10,467 nt of DNA from CAYUKK01 sp964445305 (lineage in GTDB: Bacteria > Acidobacteriota > Aminicenantia > Aminicenantales > UBA8522). The notes beneath the pieces were generated by a model that ran no database searches, had not been told where the DNA came from, and saw only the letters and a program-made list of their open reading frames with translations. The translations under genes and the position numbers were made by a program. The stretch spans positions 1 through 10,467 of the forward strand of contig CAYUKK010000053.1 in the NCBI GenBank assembly GCA_964445305.1, given 5' to 3'. Numbering within the stretch: the stretch's first letter is position 1; the number at the start of each line of letters is the position of its first letter. Positions 1 through 6,709 of the stretch are shown here, in pieces.

Positions 1-81
1 CGCAGGCATGGCAGCAAGCCCAATTAGGGAAGTCTTGATAAACTCCCGTCGCTTCAGGCAACCCCTTTTTTCTTTTTCCAT
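1..81 (-). CDS. N-terminus of a Tat-exported protein (partial, runs off the left edge)
   Basis: Only the first 27 codons are in the window. The minus strand opens with ATG at 81-79, preceded by AAGGGAG at 87-93 with a 5-base spacer. The peptide begins MEKEKRGCLKRREFIKTSLI and continues GLAAMPA. This is a textbook twin-arginine signal: a charged n-region, RREFIK matching the (S/T)RRxFLK-type motif at residues 11-16, then a hydrophobic stretch rich in small residues. The mature protein is therefore expected to fold in the cytoplasm, often around a cofactor, and leave through TatABC. What it does cannot be read from this piece; Tat-exported oxidoreductases are one common possibility. It has its own promoter (107-135) and lies downstream of the MFS gene in the same direction, 116 bases after that gene's stop codon. 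Confidence 0.75.
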   Translation of the reverse strand, partial: MEKEKRGCLKRREFIKTSLIGLAAMPA

Positions 82-106
82 TTTCTCTCCCTTCTTTGGC
101 TTAGCG

Positions 107-135
107 ATTCTATCATGTCCGGTGCCCTTAATCAA
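107..135 (-). promoter_or_regulatory. Sigma70-type promoter for the Tat-signal gene
   Basis: On the minus strand, TTGATT (130-135) is followed by exactly 17 bases and then TAGAAT (107-112; 5 of 6 match TATAAT). The predicted start of transcription is near 100, giving a leader of about 19 bases that contains the AAGGGAG ribosome binding site. The placement suits the gene starting at 81. It is a sequence match only. Confidence 0.55.
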
Positions 136-197
136 TCGCGACCCAAAATTGCCGATCAAAGCACCCGACGGGTCCTGTCGCGGAACGCCGTTGTTTC

Positions 198-1373
198 TTA
201 CCCGAGCCCACGATGAGGAGGTGGCGAAGGAGCTTTGATAGTGAAAAGGATGCTGAAAAAAAAGAGCATTCCTCCGGCAATGGCATACATCATCCGGTAA
301 CCGGTGAGGTCAGAGACCCAGCCAAAAAAGGGCGAACCGATGCCCATGCCGACATCGAAGAGGGAGAGATAAAGGCTGAGGGCAAAGCCCTTGTTCTCGA
401 GCCCGAGGATATCGATGATGTATGTGCTCAAGGCTGGAAAAATGAGGCCCTGGCCCAAGCCACCGATAAAACCGGCCAGGAGGAACATGGCTGAGCTACG
501 GACCTGGGAAATGAAAAGACAGTTCAAGCTGATGATCACCGCTGCCGGGAAAATGACCTGCTTGCGGCCATAACGGTCGGACAGGTCGCCGACCCAGAGC
601 CGGGTCAGGATGGCCGCCGCCGAGAAGAAAAAAAAGAAAGGCCCGACTCTTTCGACCGGAATTGACTTGCCGAAAAGGGCGATGAAGTAAACGACGGCAC
701 TCCTCACGGCGCCGTGGAAAACGGGCAGAGAAGCGATGAGGACAAGGGAAGAAAAAGGGAGCATCCGGAAAAGTTCGACGCCAGGCTTTTTTTCCGGCAT
801 CGGCGAGCGTCTGACCTCTTTCGCGGCCAGAATGGAAATAAAAGCTAAGCCTGAGAAAACAGAACTCGCCAGGAAGAGAGCGCTAAACCCGAACCGGCGG
901 ACGATTTCCTCCGCCAAAACAGGCCCGAGCGCACTCGAAACGAGGCCAGCCACGCCCACGATGCCCATCGAATGGGCCAATCTTTCCACGGGCGCCAGAT
1001 CAGAGCAAATCGTGATCGTGGCGGTCATGGAAATTCCCCAGCCCAACCCCGTCAGGGCTCTCAGGACTAAGGGAAAAAGGCCGGCGTCGTGGACGAGGTG
1101 AAAAAAAGGGAAGGTGAGGAGAAGAAGCCCGATGCCGGCGAGGGAAATTTCTTTGCGGCCGCGGAGGTCGATAAGCCGGCCAAAAAAAGGCCTGATGAAG
1201 ATGGCCATCAGGCTGTGGATGCCCATGATCATCCCGACGCGGCTTTCCGAAGGCGCGAATTGCTTGAGAAAGAGCGGGAACAGAAAAAAAAGACTGATGC
1301 TCATGAACAGGAAAAAATAGCCGAGGAGGGCGAGCCAGAAATTCTTGTTCCAGAATGTCTCCTGCTGGTTCAT
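198..1373 (-). CDS. Major facilitator superfamily (MFS) transporter
   Basis: A 391-residue inner-membrane transporter with about 12 hydrophobic segments, the usual MFS length. The diagnostic loop motif A appears in both halves: GRLIDLRGRK at 65-74 between helices 2 and 3, and GDLSDRYGRK at 262-271 between helices 8 and 9. RALTGLGWG (105-113) resembles motif B on helix 4, whose Arg is tied to proton coupling in drug/H+ antiporters. The substrate cannot be told; proton-driven efflux of a small molecule is the default guess. Start choice: the frame is open back to a TTG at 1553, but a strong promoter (1464-1492) lies inside that extension and the added residues do not look like a transporter N-terminus. 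The ATG at 1373 gives MNQQETFWNKNFW running straight into helix 1, with AGGGA about 9 bases upstream. The gene is divergent from the SH3/barrel gene. Confidence 0.9.
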   Translation of the reverse strand: MNQQETFWNKNFWLALLGYFFLFMSISLFFLFPLFLKQFAPSESRVGMIMGIHSLMAIFIRPFFGRLIDLRGRKEISLAGIGLLLLTFPFFHLVHDAGLFPLVLRALTGLGWGISMTATITICSDLAPVERLAHSMGIVGVAGLVSSALGPVLAEEIVRRFGFSALFLASSVFSGLAFISILAAKEVRRSPMPEKKPGVELFRMLPFSSLVLIASLPVFHGAVRSAVVYFIALFGKSIPVERVGPFFFFFSAAAILTRLWVGDLSDRYGRKQVIFPAAVIISLNCLFISQVRSSAMFLLAGFIGGLGQGLIFPALSTYIIDILGLENKGFALSLYLSLFDVGMGIGSPFFGWVSDLTGYRMMYAIAGGMLFFFSILFTIKAPSPPPHRGLG

Positions 1374-1463
1374 GGTCCAATCATCCCTGTCGCTCTCTCC
1401 GTTTTCTTTACCCTCCGGAAAAAGAACAAACAGGAGAAAAGGCCAGAGTTTTTTAAAGACTGG

Positions 1464-1492
1464 ATTATAGCTTTCTCCCCGAGGCCAATCAA
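1464..1492 (-). promoter_or_regulatory. Sigma70-type promoter for the MFS gene
   Basis: On the minus strand, TTGATT (1487-1492), a 17-base spacer and a perfect TATAAT (1464-1469). Transcription should begin near 1457, about 84 bases before the ATG at 1373. That leader has an imperfect CCAGT/ACTcTGG hairpin right at its start, but no riboswitch I recognise. The promoter supports starting the transporter at 1373 rather than 1553. Confidence 0.65.
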
Positions 1493-1513
1493 GGCCAAGG
1501 CCGAAGGTTTGGC

Positions 1514-1543
1514 TTGATTCTGGTGGCCCATCTTTATTAATAT
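1514..1543 (+). promoter_or_regulatory. Weak candidate promoter for the envelope gene cluster
   Basis: TTGATT (1514-1519), an 18-base spacer and TAATAT (1538-1543; 4 of 6 to consensus). Transcription would start about 1550, leaving a leader of only around 9 bases before the ATG at 1559. It is the best plus-strand match I found in the divergent gap, but clearly weaker than the minus-strand promoter at 1464-1492. Confidence 0.3.
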
Positions 1544-1558
1544 GGAAGACCAAGGAGC

Positions 1559-2869
1559 ATGAACACCAAGCGATATCTCCCTGTCAGCATAGCCGTTTCA
1601 GCCGGGCTGGCCTCGGTTCTCTGCCTTACGGCGGCCGTCAAGCAGGTCCGCGTGATTGCCGAGAGGGCTCCTATCTACATGGAACCGAGCCGGAGCAGCG
1701 CCCGCATCGAGATAGTTGAAAAGGGCGCTATCCTCAACCTCTTCCAGGAAAGAAAAGTCCGCGATGCTTGGTATTATGTGAGCTTCCAGTCAAGCCGGTA
1801 CGGGGGCCGAATCTCGGGCTTTATCCATGAATCAGCCGTTGAGCTTGTTGGTGAAGAGAAACCCTCAGTCCCGAAAAAAGAAGAACCATCTCCTCTTCCG
1901 CGAGCCAAGATAGAAGAGAAAAAAGAGCCGCCTATGACGCTCGCGGCCACGCCCCTTCCCAAAGCCAAAATTCTTAAACTCCCGCGACGGGAGCCTCAGC
2001 TCAAGGAAAATGAATGGAAGCCCGTCTTGCCTGTAAAGCCACCTCCGCCCCCTCGCCCAAAAGAGGTCGAAGCAGCAAAGCCAATTCCTACTGAACCTAT
2101 CGAAATAATAGTAAAAGCTCCACTCCCTCGAGGAAGGGCCATTGCCTTCCCCCGGCGGGAAAAGCCCTGGCAAGAGACCGCCTGGCAAGTAGTCCCTCTG
2201 CAGTCAGCAGAAAAAAAAGTCGAGCGAGAAAAAGCTCCAGCCCAAAAGGCGGCGGCCGCTCCCTCGCCTCCCCCCCAGCCAAAAGAGGAAAAAATGGGAG
2301 AAAAACCCACCGAAAAAACTCTGGCCAAGCCGCCCGCCCCTCCCCCCGTCCAGGCGCCGGTTCAACCCTCCCCCCGCCCGGGTCGGTTTCGGGAGCGCGG
2401 GTTGTTGACTGTTGGCCTCGGTTACGGTCCCTCCCTGGGAGGGGCAGGGGGGCTGGTCCAGTTCAATACAAGGGTTGGATTGTCTCTCCACGCCGGTCTG
2501 GGCATCTATCCCACAACCCTCATCTATTCGGAGACAGAGTGGGTCAAGAACAAACTCCTCTACAGCGTGGGCTTGAAGTACTATCTCCCCTTCAAAACAA
2601 GCTCACTCTTCCCCTATTTCGATGTCCAGTATGGCGGACTCAAGGTTGAGGCGGCCCAGATGGTCTTGGGCATTTACGAGTTTACCTACGTCCTGGGTCA
2701 AGAACAGAAGACTCTCCAGGGTCTTTCCGCGCTCGTGGGCACAGAGTTGCGGCGGGGCAGGTTCGGGCTCAACTGTGCTTTTGGCCTGGGTTATATCCTG
2801 ACGGATTGGAAATTCCTCCCCGAGCGCCTCTCCGTCGCCTTTGATGTCGGTCTTCTTATCTATTTCTGA
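1559..2869 (+). CDS. Secreted protein: SH3-like domain, proline-rich linker, C-terminal outer-membrane beta-barrel
   Basis: A 436-residue envelope protein in three parts. Residues 1-27 are a signal peptide (MNTKR, then a hydrophobic run to LTAA). Residues 28-97 look like a bacterial SH3 domain: VRVIAERAPIYMEPSRSS, a WYYVSF strand and GFIHESAVEL at the end. In other proteins this fold often binds peptidoglycan. Residues 98-278 are a low-complexity linker rich in Pro, Lys, Glu and Ala. Residues 280-436 alternate polar and hydrophobic residues in strands such as LLTVGLGYGPSLGG and LYSVGLKYYLPF. They end in VAFDVGLLIYF, with the terminal Phe expected of barrels inserted by the BAM machinery. A structural role linking cell wall and outer membrane is inference; no enzymatic motif is visible. 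AAGGAG (1552-1557) sits only one base before the ATG, which is unusually close, but no earlier in-frame start exists because of the TAA at 1538. The stop is 11 bases before the next gene, so the two are probably cotranscribed. Confidence 0.8.
   Translation: MNTKRYLPVSIAVSAGLASVLCLTAAVKQVRVIAERAPIYMEPSRSSARIEIVEKGAILNLFQERKVRDAWYYVSFQSSRYGGRISGFIHESAVELVGEEKPSVPKKEEPSPLPRAKIEEKKEPPMTLAATPLPKAKILKLPRREPQLKENEWKPVLPVKPPPPPRPKEVEAAKPIPTEPIEIIVKAPLPRGRAIAFPRREKPWQETAWQVVPLQSAEKKVEREKAPAQKAAAAPSPPPQPKEEKMGEKPTEKTLAKPPAPPPVQAPVQPSPRPGRFRERGLLTVGLGYGPSLGGAGGLVQFNTRVGLSLHAGLGIYPTTLIYSETEWVKNKLLYSVGLKYYLPFKTSSLFPYFDVQYGGLKVEAAQMVLGIYEFTYVLGQEQKTLQGLSALVGTELRRGRFGLNCAFGLGYILTDWKFLPERLSVAFDVGLLIYF
1952..2200 (+). 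repeat. Two degenerate copies of a 27-residue motif in the linker
   Basis: Within the proline-rich linker, residues 132-158 (PLPKAKILKLPRREPQ and on to EWKPVLP) align without gaps to residues 188-214 (PLPRGRAIAFPRREKP and on to AWQVVPL). Ten of 27 positions are identical, centred on PLP, PRRE, E and W. The copies start 56 residues apart. A third partial copy, PLPRAKI, is at 113-118. This suggests an old internal duplication rather than random low complexity. Confidence 0.5.
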
Positions 2870-2880
2870 AGGAACCGCCT

Positions 2881-3756
2881 ATGAACAAACGACATTTGTC
2901 CGCGGCTGGACACCTCCTCTTTTGTTTTGGCCTGGCCTTTTTTCTCTTTTTCCAAACCATCTCTCCACTCCTGTGCCAAGCTACTGCAGACGGGCTGAAC
3001 CAGAAGGAAAAAAAACCCGCCAAGGAAACGACGATTCGCAATATGACCAGGGAAGTGGTCACTTACTCAGTCCGTCGATACCATTTGGATAACCGTCCTG
3101 TCCAGAGAACGATCAAACCCGAAGGATTGGACCGCTGGCCGTGCGATGGGCCTCTCGATATCTCCTTCGACCGCGGCGACGGAAGGGCAGAATACTGGCT
3201 CGAATGCGGCCTCGCCTATACATTCCGCTACGATGAGAATGACCGAATCGAGCTTTATAGCGGAGCGCACAGCCTGTTTGGTGTCATCGATTTGGCGCCC
3301 TACGTTCCCACGCCCATGCCTGTAGTCGAAAGGATGCTCGAGCTAGCTCAAGTGGACAAGGACGACTTCCTCTTTGACCTTGGTTGCGGCGATGGCCGAA
3401 TCGTCATTACGGCGGCAAAAAAATACGGCGCGCACGGCGTCGGAATCGATATCGACCCCCGCCGTATCGAGGAATGCCAGGCAGCAGCGAAAGCAGCAGG
3501 AGTCGAGCAACTCGTGGAGTTTCGACTCCAAGATGTCATGAAGGCGGATTTCTCCGCCGCTACGGTGATCACGCTCTATCTTCTTCCGGAGTCGAATGAA
3601 CTCCTCCGCCCCATCCTCGAGGAGCAGCTCCGACCCGGCGTCTACGTCGTCTCCCATAACTACAGCATTCCGGGATGGGAAAGCAAGGAAGTCGGCTACG
3701 AGTCGGTGGAGGATGCCGCGGGCGAGGAACACATCATTTACGTTTATAAACGATAA
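2881..3756 (+). CDS. FAM173-like class I SAM-dependent methyltransferase with an export signal
   Basis: A 291-residue protein. Residues 1-35 look like a signal peptide or single N-terminal anchor: MNKRH, then a strongly hydrophobic run (LLFCFGLAFFLFF), with possible cleavage after CQA. Residues 50-140 form a strand-rich domain of unknown role. Residues 145-291 are a Rossmann methyltransferase: YVPTPMPVVERML, SAM motif I FDLGCGDGR (165-173), the acidic strand end GVGIDIDP with Asp190, and ATVITLYLLPESN before RPGVYVVSHNY. This set matches FAM173/aKMT-type lysine methyltransferases. Those modify ATP synthase subunit c and other proteins in mitochondria, and many proteins in Sulfolobus; the substrate of bacterial versions with this N-terminus is unknown to me. 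The sequence is intact. The oddity is placing a SAM enzyme behind an export signal. AAGGAA precedes the ATG in the 11-base gap after the barrel gene, indicating one transcript. Confidence 0.85.
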   Translation: MNKRHLSAAGHLLFCFGLAFFLFFQTISPLLCQATADGLNQKEKKPAKETTIRNMTREVVTYSVRRYHLDNRPVQRTIKPEGLDRWPCDGPLDISFDRGDGRAEYWLECGLAYTFRYDENDRIELYSGAHSLFGVIDLAPYVPTPMPVVERMLELAQVDKDDFLFDLGCGDGRIVITAAKKYGAHGVGIDIDPRRIEECQAAAKAAGVEQLVEFRLQDVMKADFSAATVITLYLLPESNELLRPILEEQLRPGVYVVSHNYSIPGWESKEVGYESVEDAAGEEHIIYVYKR

Positions 3757-3779
3757 AAAACGCAGCGAAAGGAGGACTT

Positions 3780-4340
3780 ATGTCCCCCCACAGGAAAAGC
3801 ATTCCCCAAATCTTCGTTTGGCTTTGCCTCGCTTCTCTTCTATCCTTAAGCCTGAGCGTCTTTCCCCTCGCTTCGGAAGTCCTCACTCCCGAAGATGTCC
3901 TCAGGATGAAAACCTGCGCCAGCGCCGAGATGAGCCCTGACGGGAAATGGATAGCCTCGACCGTCAGTGTTCCGAGGGAGCCCTCCGACCAGCCTGGCGG
4001 GCCCTATAACGAACTCTATGTCGTCGCCGTGGAAAGCGGCCAGGTCCGCCCGTTCATCACCGGTCAGGTCAATATCAGCTCGCCCCGCTGGAGCCCTGAC
4101 AGCAAAAGGATAGCCTTCCTCACCGCTCGAGGGGAAAACAAGACGGCCCAAGTTTGGGTTATTCCTGTTGACGGCGGAGAGGCTTCGGCCGTGAGCAAGT
4201 CTGAATCGGCCGTCCTCGACTTTAGGTGGCATCCCTCAGGCGAAAAAATCGCGTACATCGCTGAGACGCCGCCCACAGACAACCCCGGCAAGCTCGGGAA
4301 TTTCTCTTTCAGCCCAGACGGGCTCAAACTCGACGAATGA
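3780..4340 (+). CDS. N-terminal fragment of a secreted S9-family peptidase (probable decaying gene)
   Basis: A 186-residue product with an excellent ribosome binding site (AAAGGAGG, 4-base spacer) and a signal peptide at about 1-32 ending PLAS. It continues as LTPEDVLRMKTCASAEMSPDGKWIA, the usual beginning of acylaminoacyl-peptidase/dipeptidyl-peptidase-like S9 enzymes. Three propeller-type repeats follow: MSPDGKWIAST, WSPDSKRIAFLTARG and WHPSGEKIAYIAE, each a TolB/WD40-like blade end. Family members usually run to more than 600 residues and end with an alpha/beta-hydrolase domain carrying GxSxGG. Here the reading frame stops at a TGA (4338) after PDGLKLDE, before any catalytic residue. The product cannot be a peptidase as it stands. 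It begins 23 bases after the methyltransferase and reads as the last gene of that cluster. A short, still-functional propeller protein is the alternative, but less likely. Confidence 0.7.
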   Translation: MSPHRKSIPQIFVWLCLASLLSLSLSVFPLASEVLTPEDVLRMKTCASAEMSPDGKWIASTVSVPREPSDQPGGPYNELYVVAVESGQVRPFITGQVNISSPRWSPDSKRIAFLTARGENKTAQVWVIPVDGGEASAVSKSESAVLDFRWHPSGEKIAYIAETPPTDNPGKLGNFSFSPDGLKLDE

Positions 4341-4508
4341 GAGAATCGGCTCAACAGGGAGGCCTACCAATTCGCCATTTCTCTTCAGGGGGCAGTCCCC
4401 AGGCAAAGCAGAGAGGCAAGAGGAAAGCTTGTCCCGGCCCATGTCTCACCTGAAAGGAAATCGGTAGCCTTCCCGCCGAAAGTTGAAATCGGTCGGGAAG
4501 AGATATAG
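4341..4508 (+). pseudogene. Possible leftover of the truncated S9 peptidase after its in-frame stop
   Basis: After the TGA at 4338 the same frame stays open for 55 codons, to a TAG at 4506. Near the end it reads SPERKSVAFPPKVEIG, close to the SPDGKSVAF signature of a propeller blade. No hydrolase motif is present. This suggests that a nonsense change plus loss of most of the gene left a remnant. The match is short and could be chance. The last bases overlap the promoter of the next gene. Confidence 0.35.
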
Positions 4509-4511
4509 AAT
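4483..4511 (+). promoter_or_regulatory. Sigma70-type promoter for the prolyl oligopeptidase gene
   Basis: TTGAAA (4483-4488; 5 of 6 to consensus), a 17-base spacer and TAGAAT (4506-4511; 5 of 6). Transcription should begin near 4518, about 58 bases before the ATG at 4576. The oligopeptidase is therefore probably an independent unit and not the end of the upstream cluster. Confidence 0.55.
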
Positions 4512-4575
4512 GACTTTCCTCAAAATCTTAGGTGCAAAATGTGGCCCAAAAGAAATAGCCAGGAAGGAGAATAAA

Positions 4576-6702
4576 ATGAAAACGAGGAAGTGGATTGCCT
4601 TACTCCCTGCTTTGCTTCTGACTTTTTCTGGGTTTAGCTGCAAAGCCAGGGAAGAAGCCATTGCCTACCCCGTCACGGAGAAGGTTGATGTGGTCGATGA
4701 TTATTTCGGAACAAAAGTGGCTGACCCTTACCGCTGGCTGGAAGATGATAAGGCGGAAAAAGTCAAGGCGTGGGTTGAAGCCCAAAACAAGGTTACCTTT
4801 GGTTATCTGGAAAAAATCCCATTCCGCCAGGCCATCCGGAAGCGCCTGACTGAAATTTACAATTATCCCCGCTATTCCGCTCCTGTTCGGGCAGGAGAGT
4901 ATTATTTCTTTTCCAAAAACGATGGCCTTCAGAACCAGAGCGTCATCTACATTCAGAAAGGGCTGGAGGGAGAGCCCAAAGTCTTCCTCGACCCGAATAC
5001 GCTTTCGCCCGACGGCACGACCCGAGCTAACCTGGTCGGATTCTCCCATGATAACCGCTACACGGCCTATGCCCGCTCGGAAGGCGGTTCAGACTGGCAG
5101 GAGATCCGGGTTATGGAAATTGAGACAGGCCGGGAGCTCGACGACCGCATCCAGTGGGTGAAGTTTTCGGGAGCAGCCTGGCACGGTAACGGTTTCTATT
5201 ACAGCGGCTTCGACAGGCCTGAGGAAGGGAAGGAACTCACCGCGACAAACGAGTATCAAAAAATTTTTTACCACCAGCTTGGAACGCCCCAGAGCCAGGA
5301 CAAGCTTATCTACGAGGACAGGGAGCATCCCCGCCGCTACCACTCCGTGGACATCACGGATGACCAGCGCTACCTTTTTCTTTCTGTTTCAGAAGGAACC
5401 CACGGCAATGAGCTCTACTTCAAGGACCTTCAGGCAAAGAAAGCGGACTGGGTTCCCCTCCAGGTGGGGTTCGAGCATAACACCGATGTCGTTACCAACC
5501 TCGAGGATAAGCTCATCCTCGTGACAGATAAGGGAGCTCCCAGAAAGAAGGTCGTCCTCGTTGAGGCAAAAAAGCCGTCCCCGGAAAACTGGATAACCCT
5601 CGTTCCCGAAAAGGCGGAGGCCATCCGAAGCGCCAGTGTTGTCGGCGGAAAGATGTTCGTCTCCTACCTCAAGGATGCGAGCACGCATGTCTTCCAGTAC
5701 GACCTTTCCGGAAACCCGGAAAAGGAAATCGAGCTGCCCGCGCTGGGAAGCGCTTTCGGCTTTTCTGGCAAGAAAGAGGATAAATTCCTTTTCTACACTT
5801 TTACCTCTTTCACCTATCCGCCGACGATTTACAAATACGACATTGCAAGCGGCAAGTCCGAAGTCTTCCGAAAAACTGAGGTCAAGTTCAACCCCGAAGA
5901 CTTTGAAGCCAAGCAAGTCTTTTACCCGAGCAAGGACGGAACCCGAATTCCGATGTTCATCGTCCATAAGAAGGGCTTGCGGCTCGACGGAAAACGGCCC
6001 ACTTACCTTTATGGATACGGTGGGTTCAACTCCAGCTTGACGCCGAATTTTGATGTCTCGAGAATCGTCCTTCTTGAAAACGACGGCGTCTATGCCATGG
6101 CCAACCTCCGTGGCGGGGGCGAATACGGGGAGGAATGGCACAGAGCTGGCATGCTCCAGAACAAACAGAATGTCTTCGACGATTTCATAGCCGCGGCCGA
6201 ATACCTTATTAGAGAAAAATACACCTCTGCCGACAAGTTGGCCATCGCCGGTGGGTCCAATGGCGGCTTGCTCGTCGGCGCTTGCATGACCCAGCGGCCA
6301 GATTTGTTCAAAGTGGCCCTGCCGGCAGTGGGTGTGATGGACATGCTTCGCTTCCACAAGTTCACAGTCGGGTGGGGCTGGGTCGTCGAGTACGGTTCAA
6401 GTGACAACGAGGAGCAGTTCCGCTACCTTTACGCTTACTCTCCGCTCCACAACATTAAAGACGGGGTGAGCTATCCGGCGACACTCGTCACGACGGCCGA
6501 CCACGATGACCGAGTCGTGCCTGCTCATTCTTTCAAGTTCATCGCCACTTTGCAGGAGAAGCACCGGGGGAAGAGCCCGGTCCTCATCCGCATCGACACA
6601 AAATCGGGGCATGGAGCAAGCTCGGTAACCAAGGCCATCGAGCAGCTCACCGACATCTGGTCATTTACCTTCAAGAACCTGGGAGTCAAAGTCGCCTATT
6701 GA
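4576..6702 (+). CDS. Prolyl oligopeptidase (S9A), exported, possibly a lipoprotein
   Basis: A 708-residue serine peptidase, almost the length of porcine prolyl oligopeptidase (710), which cleaves short peptides after proline. The N-terminal lid begins YPVTEKVDVVDDYFGTKVADPYRWLED, the family signature. A seven-bladed propeller follows, then the alpha/beta-hydrolase domain. Catalytic residues by alignment to the pig enzyme: Ser561 in AGGSNGGLL, Asp644 in ADHDDRVVP and His679 in TKSGHGAS. Arg646 matches the substrate-binding Arg643, and FTVGWGWVVEYG retains the proline-stacking Trp. All are intact. The start at 4576 has AGGAAGGAGA 5 bases upstream. The earlier GTG at 4483 falls on the -35 element, so it is rejected. 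Residues 1-22 (MKTRKWIALL to GFSC) look like an export signal. Cys22 could be lipidated, though GFSC is a poor lipobox. Peptide degradation in the periplasm for nutrition is the likely role. Confidence 0.93.
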   Translation: MKTRKWIALLPALLLTFSGFSCKAREEAIAYPVTEKVDVVDDYFGTKVADPYRWLEDDKAEKVKAWVEAQNKVTFGYLEKIPFRQAIRKRLTEIYNYPRYSAPVRAGEYYFFSKNDGLQNQSVIYIQKGLEGEPKVFLDPNTLSPDGTTRANLVGFSHDNRYTAYARSEGGSDWQEIRVMEIETGRELDDRIQWVKFSGAAWHGNGFYYSGFDRPEEGKELTATNEYQKIFYHQLGTPQSQDKLIYEDREHPRRYHSVDITDDQRYLFLSVSEGTHGNELYFKDLQAKKADWVPLQVGFEHNTDVVTNLEDKLILVTDKGAPRKKVVLVEAKKPSPENWITLVPEKAEAIRSASVVGGKMFVSYLKDASTHVFQYDLSGNPEKEIELPALGSAFGFSGKKEDKFLFYTFTSFTYPPTIYKYDIASGKSEVFRKTEVKFNPEDFEAKQVFYPSKDGTRIPMFIVHKKGLRLDGKRPTYLYGYGGFNSSLTPNFDVSRIVLLENDGVYAMANLRGGGEYGEEWHRAGMLQNKQNVFDDFIAAAEYLIREKYTSADKLAIAGGSNGGLLVGACMTQRPDLFKVALPAVGVMDMLRFHKFTVGWGWVVEYGSSDNEEQFRYLYAYSPLHNIKDGVSYPATLVTTADHDDRVVPAHSFKFIATLQEKHRGKSPVLIRIDTKSGHGASSVTKAIEQLTDIWSFTFKNLGVKVAY

Positions 6703-6709
6703 ACGGAGT

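Noticed and set aside
150..170. ACCCG-A-CGGGT palindrome after the MFS gene as a terminator
   Set aside because: A one-base loop cannot form as drawn, and no T-run follows on the minus strand.
8..238. 76-codon plus-strand frame at the left edge
   Set aside because: It overlaps the Tat-signal gene, its promoter and the end of the MFS gene, has no ribosome binding site and no domain.
1089..1517. 142-codon plus-strand frame rich in Lys and Glu
   Set aside because: This charged composition is what the antisense of hydrophobic transmembrane codons produces; the MFS gene on the other strand is genuine.
1374..1553. TTG start extending the MFS transporter by 60 residues
   Set aside because: The gene's TATAAT promoter (1464-1492) lies inside the extension, and the ATG at 1373 leads directly into helix 1.
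4338..4340. TGA read through as selenocysteine in the S9 fragment
   Set aside because: The S9 family has no known selenocysteine at this place, the frame ends 55 codons later without a hydrolase domain, and truncation explains it more simply.
5389..6357. 322-codon open frame on the minus strand inside the oligopeptidase gene
   Set aside because: It is antisense to a clearly conserved catalytic domain, has no ribosome binding site or family motif, and arises from codon bias of the real gene.
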